Of a stretch of 64,000 nt of DNA, positions 57,637 to 64,000 are shown piece by piece (the stretch's first letter is position 1; every line of letters starts with the position of its first letter). Position numbers and translations under genes: made by a program. This DNA is from Streptomyces calvus (GTDB lineage Bacteria; Actinomycetota; Actinomycetes; Streptomycetales; Streptomycetaceae): NCBI RefSeq assembly GCF_006782915.1, contig NZ_VCNP01000056.1, positions 744,001 to 808,000 on the forward strand. Reading direction: 5' to 3'. Under the pieces are notes generated by a model that saw nothing but the letters and a program-made list of their open reading frames with translations, did no database searches and had not been told where the DNA came from.

Positions 57637-59367
57637 GTGCTGCTGTTCATGCGGTTTCGAAAGAGCGCTGTCATCGCGGTTGTGTGTGCCTTGGCCGCTG
57701 GTGTCTCGGCGGACCGTGCCAGCACCTCCGCGCCCGCGGGGGGACCTGTGGAGGACCTCCTGAACGGCAGGGACTGGGCTCACTTCGCCGGCGGGAAGCC
57801 CACGCACACCGGGGTACGGGTCACACCCCTCGACCGGCGCATCACACGCCAGGACGGTACCGGCGGACAACCGAACCCACCGGTGAACCTGCGCGGTCCC
57901 CACGTGGTGTTCCGAGGGGATGTCCGGATCGAAGCCGGCCTGCGGCGCACGGACGACACGGATGCCTACCTGCATCTGTACGGTGAGACGCCGGTCATGT
58001 ACGACGAATGGCGCTACGAACGGCGCAGCGTGCGCGTCGGCGTGGTCGGCGGGAGGCTCCGGATCGACCGCTGGGACGGGGACTCCGACAGGCCTGCGAT
58101 GACCCGGACCTTCGGGAGCGGCCTGGGGCTCGAAGTCCGCCTCGCCGTCGAAGTCCGCGCAAACAGGCTTGTGCTGGAGGCCGACGGCAGGGTCGTGGGA
58201 ACCGTTCCCGCGCGGGATGTCTTCGCCAGTGGCCGCATCTGGTTCGGCGCGGATGCGGGAGCCCCCGGGAAAGGCTGGACCCTCACCGATCTTCACGCGC
58301 GGTCACTGGGACGGGGCCGGATGTCCGTCGTGGACGCGCCTGGCCTGCGAGTGCCCCGGTCCAGCGATGCGATGCGTGATCTGGCGGCGGTTCTCCCACG
58401 CCCGATCCGTATGGGAACCGCCCTGGCCGCGGGCCCCTTGCTGACTGACAGCGCCTACCGCCGGACGGCGGGTGAGGAGTTCTCCATGTTCACGCCGGAG
58501 AACGACTTCAAGCCGCAGTTCGTCCAGCCTCGACGCGGCGTGTTCGCGTTCGCGGAAGGCGATACCTTGGTGGACTTCGCCGAGGCCAACAGGATGAAGG
58601 TGCACGGCCACACCCTCGTCTGGTTCGAAGCCCTGCCCGCATGGATGCGCGCCGAGATGACGTACGAGCAACGCAGGCGCGTCATGGTGGAGCACATACG
58701 CGCGGTAGCGGGCCACTTCCGGGGGAAGGTGGCGGAATGGGACGTGGTGAACGAGCCCATGTCCGACGAGGATGAGGACTACGTCAACGGCAACCGGGGC
58801 GTGCGGCCAGAGTTGTGGTTCGACGCGATGGGTGAGCAGTACATCGACATCGCCTTCCATGCTGCCCGCGAGGCCGACCCGCACGCGGTGCTGTACCTCA
58901 ACGAGTACGGGGTGGAGGAGGAGGGTCCACGCTGGGATGCCCTCTACGCGCTGCTGATCCGGTTGAAGGAGCGGGGCGTTCCGATCGATGGTGTCGGTTT
59001 CCAGGACCACGAATACGCCGTCGGCGACCGTACCGACCCCGAGGTCTTCCGACGCAAGGTCAGGGCGTTGGCCGGGCTCGGCCTGAAGGCCCGGGTCTCG
59101 GAGGCGGACGTCCTCGTCGACGAGGACGAAGAGGACATCCAGGCCCGCCAGTTGGCGGGGAAACTCGCAGTCTGTGGCGAAGAACCCAACTGCACCTCGT
59201 TCTCGACCTGGGGTTTCACCGACAAGTACGGCTCCACGGCTGACCTGCGACACTATCCCCCGAGTCCGGGAAACGCTCTTCCCTGGGACGCGACGTACGA
59301 GGTGAAACCCGCCTACTGGGCACTGCGCGACGTCCTGGACGACGCTCGCCGCTCAGGTGCTGGATAG
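57637..59367 (+). CDS. GH10 endo-xylanase-like secreted protein
   Basis: 576 codons. GTG 57637 or ATG 57649 can be the start; the latter gives a better signal peptide (RFRKSAVIAVVCALAAGV). Residues 40-240 are an N-terminal beta domain (PVNLRGPHVVFRGDVRIEAG), possibly a laminin-G-like carbohydrate module. The GH10 domain (260-570) has MFTPENDFKPQFVQPRRG, acid/base Glu in VAEWDVVNEPMSDEDEDYV, and a nucleophile Glu in LKARVSEADVLVD where most GH10 enzymes have TELD. This alteration and the lack of a CBM13 set it apart from xlnA. It lies between perfect 34-bp inverted repeats among transposase and integrase remnants, suggesting mobility. Confidence 0.87.
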   Translation: MLLFMRFRKSAVIAVVCALAAGVSADRASTSAPAGGPVEDLLNGRDWAHFAGGKPTHTGVRVTPLDRRITRQDGTGGQPNPPVNLRGPHVVFRGDVRIEAGLRRTDDTDAYLHLYGETPVMYDEWRYERRSVRVGVVGGRLRIDRWDGDSDRPAMTRTFGSGLGLEVRLAVEVRANRLVLEADGRVVGTVPARDVFASGRIWFGADAGAPGKGWTLTDLHARSLGRGRMSVVDAPGLRVPRSSDAMRDLAAVLPRPIRMGTALAAGPLLTDSAYRRTAGEEFSMFTPENDFKPQFVQPRRGVFAFAEGDTLVDFAEANRMKVHGHTLVWFEALPAWMRAEMTYEQRRRVMVEHIRAVAGHFRGKVAEWDVVNEPMSDEDEDYVNGNRGVRPELWFDAMGEQYIDIAFHAAREADPHAVLYLNEYGVEEEGPRWDALYALLIRLKERGVPIDGVGFQDHEYAVGDRTDPEVFRRKVRALAGLGLKARVSEADVLVDEDEEDIQARQLAGKLAVCGEEPNCTSFSTWGFTDKYGSTADLRHYPPSPGNALPWDATYEVKPAYWALRDVLDDARRSGAG

Positions 59368-59398
59368 GTACGGCGAACACCGCGAACGACCAGTGGGC

Positions 59399-59432
59399 TC
59401 GTTTCATGCTGATTCCGCAGCTCGTGGGGCTG
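59399..59432. repeat. Right copy of the perfect 34-bp inverted repeat
   Basis: Reverse complement of 57367-57400. Bases 59433-59612 between this and the FKBP gene hold a broken frame (LVTDPDTGEECEADAYG) that resembles a small hypothetical protein but is not intact. Confidence 0.9.
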
Positions 59433-59612
59433 CCGTTTCCTCGTCACCGATCCGGACACCGGCGAGGAGTGCGAGGCCGACGCGTACGGGCTCACCCTCC
59501 CGGCAGGTCGAAGAACTCAAGGCGTGGGAGCCGGAGCGGGCGGAGGATCTGGGTGCGCGGATCCATGACGAGAACGCCTGGGGCGAGGGCGCGGAAACAG
59601 GAACGGTCTGGG

Positions 59613-60023
59613 TCAGCGGGCGTTGCTCCAGCCGCCTGTGCCGGCGGAGTACGAGTCGAGCAGGTCCACCACGAAGACCAGGGTCGAGCCCGCCGGGATC
59701 AACGGCGAGGGCGACTGGTTGCCGTAGCCGAGACGCGGGGGAACGACGATCTCGCGCCGACCGCCGACCTTCATCCCCCTCAACCCCCGGTCCCAGCCCT
59801 TGATGACCCTGCCGCTGCCCAGTGCGAACTTGAAGGGCTGGTCACGGTCCCAGGAGGAGTCGAACTCCTTCCCGGTCTCGAAGGTCACCCCGATGTAGTG
59901 GACCCTGACCACCGTGCCCGGCTTCACCTCGGCCCCGTCCCCGACGACCAGGTCCCGGACGGTTAGTTCGGCAGGCGCAGCACCCTCCGGGACGTCGACC
60001 TCGGGTTTCGTCAGTTCACTCAT
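59613..60023 (-). CDS. FKBP-type peptidyl-prolyl isomerase
   Basis: 136 residues. The core runs from ELTVRDLVVGDGAEVKPGTV to TLVFVVDLLDSY. Active-site residues are in VRVHYIGVTFETGKEFDSSW, GSGRVIKGWDRGLRGMKVGG and IPAGSTLVFVVDL. There is no signal peptide, so it is cytoplasmic. It catalyses cis-trans isomerisation of prolyl bonds. The start at 60023 is preceded by GGAACTGCG. Neighbours are unrelated. Confidence 0.93.
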   Translation of the reverse strand: MSELTKPEVDVPEGAAPAELTVRDLVVGDGAEVKPGTVVRVHYIGVTFETGKEFDSSWDRDQPFKFALGSGRVIKGWDRGLRGMKVGGRREIVVPPRLGYGNQSPSPLIPAGSTLVFVVDLLDSYSAGTGGWSNAR

Positions 60024-60161
60024 CGCAGTTCCGTCACTCTCCGTCGCAGACCCTCGTGCGGGCCGACCGGCCCATGGACACTCCAGGCGGCAGAGGATCA
60101 CGCTAACGCGCAGGCCGGTTTCCGGAGCGCACCGGATCAGTGGCCGCGCATGGCGGTCCGT

Positions 60162-60233
60162 CGCACGGCCGCGCACGAGCGCACGGCCGCGCACGAGCGC
60201 ACGGCCGCGCACGAGCGCACGGCCGCGCACGAG
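60162..60233. repeat. 18-bp tandem repeat, four perfect copies
   Basis: CGCACGGCCGCGCACGAG occurs four times without a mismatch (60162-60179, 60180-60197, 60198-60215, 60216-60233), 140 bases upstream of the FKBP gene. A unit of 18 bases would be in frame if translated. Confidence 0.95.
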
Positions 60234-60338
60234 CCCTCGCACACTCGGGCGGGACGCGGTGGCTCGGGTTGCACGGCAGCCGCCCGGGCGGGAAGCGGCG
60301 CGGAGGGGCACGGCCGACGCGCGCCGTTCAGTCGACTG

Positions 60339-60575
60339 CGTCACGGCGTGTACCGGGTGCACCAGCAGATCCACTCCAACACGCACCGGCCCGCGAAGTT
60401 GAAGCACCGCGAGCTTGGGGAGTTCCGGGAGGTGCCGCTGCCCCGCTCGGTACGGGAGGCGATCGAACGCTATGAGGAGGAGCACGGCACGACGAAGGAG
60501 GGGTATCTGCCGCGGGGGCCGAGAGGTTACTACACGGAGCCGATGGAACGCCGGCGCGTCCGCGCCCTCGCCTGA
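60339..60575 (+). pseudogene. Tyrosine integrase fragment, second copy
   Basis: About 78 codons: YRVHQQIHSNTHRPAKLKHR, then GEFREVPLPRSVREAIERYE and EEHGTTKEGYLPRGPRGYY, a central part of phage/plasmid integrases of the pSAM2 group, ending in a stop. The catalytic arginine-histidine-tyrosine part is missing. The first 27 codons are repeated at 56711-56791. Confidence 0.65.
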
Positions 60576-60694
60576 ATGGATCACTCCGTTTTCGTGGTGT
60601 GTCCCGGCGCGGCGCAGCATCGCTTGCGGCGGCGTCCGTGACCGGGACGCCGGCGGCACACGGTGCCGTGGCATGAAGGGGAGCGCACCGCACC

Positions 60695-61194
60695 ATGGGG
60701 ACGTGGAGTGACTGGGAGGACGTCGGCGGGACGATCCTGTCGGCGCCGAGCGCGGCATCACGGACGGGCGACCGTATCACCGTGGTGGCGCGCGGGGCGA
60801 AGAACCAGATCGTCTACCGCTCCTGGAACGAGACCAGCGGCTGGGGCGACTGGGGGACCTGGGCGGGGGCCTGGTCCTCGACCCGGCGATCATCTCCGGC
60901 AAGCCCGACCGGCACACCGTCTACGGGGTCGGGGGCGGATCCACCGTCTACCGCAGGTCCTGCATCAACGGCAGCGGCCGGGACGGCAGCTGGTCCAAGA
61001 CCAACGAGACCACCGAGATCCGCAGCGGCGTGGCGGCGGCGTCAGCCCGCGAAGAGCGCATCGACCTGTTCGGCCTGAACAGCGTCAACCAGGTCCAGCA
61101 CGCCACCGCCCCGCCCGGCTCGGGCTGGCAGCCGTTCAACAACATCGGCGGCACGATGCAGGGCACCGTCGCCGCCTCCTGCTGCGCCGGATGA
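60695..61194 (+). pseudogene. PLL/propeller-type lectin-like gene, frameshifted
   Basis: The first frame reads MGTWSDWEDVGGTILSAPSA and VVARGAKNQIVYRSWNETSG, the blade pattern of PLL-like bacterial lectins (W-x-x-W plus LGG...SAP). After about 60 codons the similarity moves to another frame: GKPDRHTVYGVGGGSTVYRR, then GVAAASAREERIDLFGLNSV and GSGWQPFNNIGGTMQGTVAA. One frameshift near 60880 explains it. Sequencing error or decay cannot be told apart. Confidence 0.7.
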
Positions 61195-61345
61195 AGACTC
61201 GTTTCGGCGTCACCCGGCGCGCCTGATCCGGCTGAGGCGGTCCCAACTCCCCGGCGACGCACAGACCTTCGGCGAATGGGGTGAGGGGCCGGCGTTGGCG
61301 GCGGCAGGAGCGTTTGGACTTGGCGACTGACGCGGGACGAATACC

Positions 61346-62098
61346 ATGCTCCTCATGGCCGACCCCCTGTATCCCCTGGCCCACGACGAAGACCTCCCCG
61401 AATTAGGGACCTACAACGCGATCGGCACGATGCTGCTCCACAATTCCCGTGCCGATGAGAGCGGCGGGTTCTTCGCCACCTGCTGGTTCATGGTCATCCT
61501 GCCGGTTGTTCCGCTCAGTCGGTACTACGTGCGGCAAGCCGGGTACAGCGATGAGAGTGGGCTCTTCTCCGTCAGGACGACCACCAACTACGAGATCGTC
61601 GGCAGGTCCAGGGTCCGCTGGACCGAGGCAGTCCGGACCTATCTGGCCTGGTGGATCGTCATGCCAGCCGCCCTGGTCGGGCCCAACGTCGTTGCCGCGG
61701 TGGGCTGGGAGGACGAGAACGCCGGGTTCTACGGGATGATCGTCTCCGTGGGGCTCCTCTTCCTGCTGCTCACCTTGTTCTTCGTGTACGGGAGGTACTG
61801 GAGACCCGTCCGCGAAGTCCGCTGGGCCGAGGGCGAGACGGGTGGGACGGACGGCCGAAGGTGGCAGGGACTCGCCTCGATGCTGCAGATGGCCGTTCTC
61901 GTGGGGCTGCTGGGCTTCTTCCTGGGGGTCGTGATCTTCTTCACCGCGCTGGCCATGGGCGAGATCCCGACACGCCTCGACCCCGAGCCGAACCCGTACG
62001 CCGATACGGTGCTTCACCCCGTCACCCTGCTGGCCGGACTACCCGTGGTGACGGGCATGCTCACTCTCGCGGTACTCGCCAGTCGTCGCTGGCGCTGA
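61346..62098 (+). CDS. Membrane protein of unknown function
   Basis: 250 residues with about four to five membrane helices: FFATCWFMVILPVVPLSRYY, YLAWWIVMPAALVGPNVVAAV, GMIVSVGLLFLLLTLFFVYG, LASMLQMAVLVGLLGFFLGV and VTLLAGLPVVTGMLTLAVLA. The start ATG (61346) has a weak GGGA upstream; an ATG three codons later is possible. No family is recognised; helices and short loops suggest a small integral-membrane protein, perhaps part of stress or envelope physiology. Confidence 0.7.
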   Translation: MLLMADPLYPLAHDEDLPELGTYNAIGTMLLHNSRADESGGFFATCWFMVILPVVPLSRYYVRQAGYSDESGLFSVRTTTNYEIVGRSRVRWTEAVRTYLAWWIVMPAALVGPNVVAAVGWEDENAGFYGMIVSVGLLFLLLTLFFVYGRYWRPVREVRWAEGETGGTDGRRWQGLASMLQMAVLVGLLGFFLGVVIFFTALAMGEIPTRLDPEPNPYADTVLHPVTLLAGLPVVTGMLTLAVLASRRWR

Positions 62099-62351
62099 GA
62101 AGGGCGGGCCCCCGGCCTGCCCCCGCTCAGGGGGTGTCAAGTCCCGGTCCAGATACTCGTGTTCACGTCGGCATGGGAACTGCCACCGCAGCGCCCGGCC
62201 CCCTGGACGAAGCGGCCCATCCGTAGAACACGGAGCGGAGAAGGGGGAGAGGCGGTGGCCGAGTACCGGCACCACGGCCCTGCTCCGTCGCCCCTGGACC
62301 TCGGACCGCCCAGCCCTGCCCTCCCGGCCTCGGCAGTGGCGCCTGCCGCCT

Positions 62352-63668
62352 TCAGCGGCCGATGCCCGTCCCGTAGAGGTCGAAGGTGCCCATGTCGTTG
62401 CACGTGACGTCGCGCAGGGCGCACTCCTCGCCCGGGTTGTTCACGCCGTCCGACCGCAGTTGGGTGACGATGAGGCGGGCGGCCCGTGCCGCGGAGTCCT
62501 CGCCGTTCTGAGGGAACACGGCCGCCCACCGCCAGCGTTCGCGTTGCTGCCAGCCGATCTCGTGCATCGCCGCGGTCTTTTCGGTGGAGTCGTGCTCGGC
62601 ACGGTCGTAACGGAAGAGCCGCAGACCGCTGTCCGGCTCGAAGGCGATCTGCACGGTGTCCCGGCCGCGGTGGGTGATCACGAAGCCGGCCCAGTTCTCG
62701 CCGACCTGGGCGGGGAGGTGTTCCACGAACGAGTGGAGCATCAGCCCGAGAGCGTCCTGGAGGTGGTCCGGACCCAGGGCCAGCCGACCGCCGGGGTATA
62801 CGTCGGGCCCCCAGCCGGAACCGCCGCGGTCGAGCTGCCATAGGTAGGGCAGAGAATGGAAGTCCGACGGCTCGTCGGCACTCCACGACCCGCCCCACTT
62901 GAAGTCGCGGTGTTCCTCTTCTTCCAGTTCCCCGGTGTCGTGCACCTCGAGCAGGGCTCCGTGGCGGTCGCCGCTGAGGATCAGCAGTCGTCGCTCGTTG
63001 CGCCAGCGGATGTTCGGCCCTTCGGCGGAGCCGCCGAACAGGGTGGGGCTGCCGATGCGGCCGACGACGGCGTCGAAGAGGTCGCCGAAGGCGGTCCTGC
63101 GCTGGGCGAGGGTGGCTCCCGGCTCGTAGGACAGCACCCGTGCCCGCTCGCCGGGCTTGCCGGTGTCGTGCAGTGACTCGGCCGTGTCCGCGGCGTCGGC
63201 GTGGCGGGGCGGGACGGGATGCAGGGCCAGCCAGCTGGCACGTCGGCTGCTCTGGAAGATCAGGGTGTGGCGCTCGCCGCGCCAGCGCAGACCGGGGGCG
63301 CCGCCGCAGTCCTCGTAGCGCACCGGGTTCCCAACCGCGGCGAGGGCACGAGCCAGCCCGGCTATCCGGTCGCCGGCGGCGCCTCCCGGCCGGGACCGGT
63401 AGGCGTGGGTCAGCAGGTGGACCTGGCCGGTGGTGTACCGGGTGGACTCGAAGCCGAGCTTGCCCGCATCAAGGACCAACGAGATACCCGCACGGCCCGA
63501 GACGAGCGTCACCCGGCCGTCGCCTGCCCCGCCGCACTCCCAGCCGGGGCGGGCAGCCGCCCATTCCTTCACTGAGGCCAACTCCCAGTCTCCGAAGTCG
63601 GCTTCCAGTAGTTCGGCCACCGTGTGGACGGCGTCTTCATGGCTGTCGTGTGAGTAGCTGTCGGTCAT
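62352..63668 (-). CDS. Uncharacterised Streptomyces protein, repeated TY-Chap/YbjN-like segments
   Basis: 438 residues from ATG 63668. No signal peptide or membrane helix. The sequence has a repeated plan: GNPVRYEDCGGAPGLRWRGERHTLIFQSSR, then GSPTLFGGSAEGPNIRWRNERRLLILSGDR, which are two copies of a strand-rich segment with RWR(G/N)ER. Similar proteins are common in streptomycetes and usually unannotated; the C-terminal part contains WGPDVYPGGRLALGPDHLQD. Function is unknown. Confidence 0.7.
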   Translation of the reverse strand: MTDSYSHDSHEDAVHTVAELLEADFGDWELASVKEWAAARPGWECGGAGDGRVTLVSGRAGISLVLDAGKLGFESTRYTTGQVHLLTHAYRSRPGGAAGDRIAGLARALAAVGNPVRYEDCGGAPGLRWRGERHTLIFQSSRRASWLALHPVPPRHADAADTAESLHDTGKPGERARVLSYEPGATLAQRRTAFGDLFDAVVGRIGSPTLFGGSAEGPNIRWRNERRLLILSGDRHGALLEVHDTGELEEEEHRDFKWGGSWSADEPSDFHSLPYLWQLDRGGSGWGPDVYPGGRLALGPDHLQDALGLMLHSFVEHLPAQVGENWAGFVITHRGRDTVQIAFEPDSGLRLFRYDRAEHDSTEKTAAMHEIGWQQRERWRWAAVFPQNGEDSAARAARLIVTQLRSDGVNNPGEECALRDVTCNDMGTFDLYGTGIGR

Positions 63669-64000
63669 GCGGACGATGTTGGCATGCCGGGCCGGCATCG
63701 GGTGCGGTGGCCCCGCAGGACGACGACCCGGGGCAGCGGCGGGGGACTCGCACGGCAGGCCCGGGGCAGCCGGCACGCTCACGCTCACCCCTCGTGGCAA
63801 GGATGCGCGCAGCGTGCCGCGGTGGGCGGGCACGTGGCGGATGCCCGCCGCCTACACGTCGGTGTGACGTCCCGCACGGTGTGCCGCTGGAACGCCTCGT
63901 TGCCCGGCGCGGCCTGGTCGCGCGTGAAGCCGACGCCGGCCTGCGGCTGGTCGGGTGTGGACGTCGACGACCCTGGCGTTGCCTGATCCTCTTCCGTTCC
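63669..64000. other. Window end, no supported gene
   Basis: About 330 bases. A short plus-strand frame contains RLHVGVTSRTVCRWNAS, which looks like a helix-turn-helix of an IS630-type transposase but is not supported by enough sequence. Confidence 0.4.

Noticed and set aside
63684..63986. Possible transposase helix-turn-helix (VTSRTVCRWN) at the window end
   Set aside because: Too short and no further transposase motifs; may be chance.

Overview
The window is high-GC actinobacterial DNA, almost certainly a Streptomyces chromosome arm. The evidence is GTG/TTG starts with AGGAGG-type ribosome binding sites, many secreted carbohydrate-active enzymes under TGGGAGCGCTCCCA (CebR-type) palindromes, the short RRHIDYG-type leader peptides typical of Streptomyces, and lipoprotein signal peptides throughout. 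No tRNA, rRNA or CRISPR array was seen. Most of the left two thirds is a run of metal- and sulfur-responsive loci. The right third is secreted glycoside hydrolases followed by decayed accessory DNA.

Bases 1-15500, zinc. An exporter-type ABC pair (first gene truncated by the window edge) is followed by a tightly coupled trio of PLP enzymes: a fold-III decarboxylase-like protein, a cysteine-synthase-like enzyme fused to a rhodanese, and a class V aminotransferase/cysteine desulfurase-like protein. A methyltransferase follows. Zur-like palindromes lie before the trio and before the methyltransferase, so this may be the end of a Zur-controlled metallophore cluster. Next come a GNAT, a 100-residue histidine-rich protein, an operon of cysteine-free ribosomal protein L32, a COG0523 GTPase and a Zur-type regulator, then the AztABCD zinc import system with two AztD-like lipoproteins. 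aztA and aztB diverge across only 14 bp over a good Zur box.

Bases 15500-21400, sulfur. An ssuABC sulfonate importer, an Rrf2 regulator, an OmpR-type DNA-binding protein and a DszC/SfnB-like flavin monooxygenase. Two short leader peptides precede the two transcription units. Both are preceded by the same spaced palindrome, TTTCCTA-N9-TAGGRA.

Bases 21400-24150, a seam with a LuxR fragment facing a start-less hydrolase, a DUF4097 protein with an RHH protein, and an RraA remnant. Bases 24160-35500, cobalamin/cobalt. Three cobalamin riboswitches control (i) a FecBCD/BtuFCD-type importer, (ii) a five-gene operon of GHMP kinase, PLP beta-replacement enzyme, ATP-grasp ligase, MFS exporter and methyltransferase, and (iii) a protein made of sixteen His-containing pentapeptides fused to a thioredoxin-like [2Fe-2S] domain. 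A ferric-reductase-like haem membrane protein sits between them. Together they look like synthesis, export and re-uptake of a small chelator under vitamin B12 control, which is the most interesting part of the window.

Bases 35500-42000: an ABC exporter, a peptidase-inhibitor-like secreted protein, a Vgb-like propeller, a rhomboid protease, a DUF899 protein and an SRPBCC-ArsR pair with its operators. Bases 42000-50500: secreted cellulose and xylan enzymes (GH5-CBM2, a CBM2 protein, GH62-CBM13, GH10-CBM13) and an unknown secreted protein. Bases 51000-64000: an orphan Imm35-type immunity gene with a toxin stub, a shortened TsaD-like gene with a GNAT, Fe-type superoxide dismutase with a Nur (nickel) box, a frameshifted ABC ATPase, an enoyl-CoA hydratase/TetR pair, IS and integrase remnants, a second GH10 gene between perfect 34-bp inverted repeats, an FKBP, and two proteins of unknown function.
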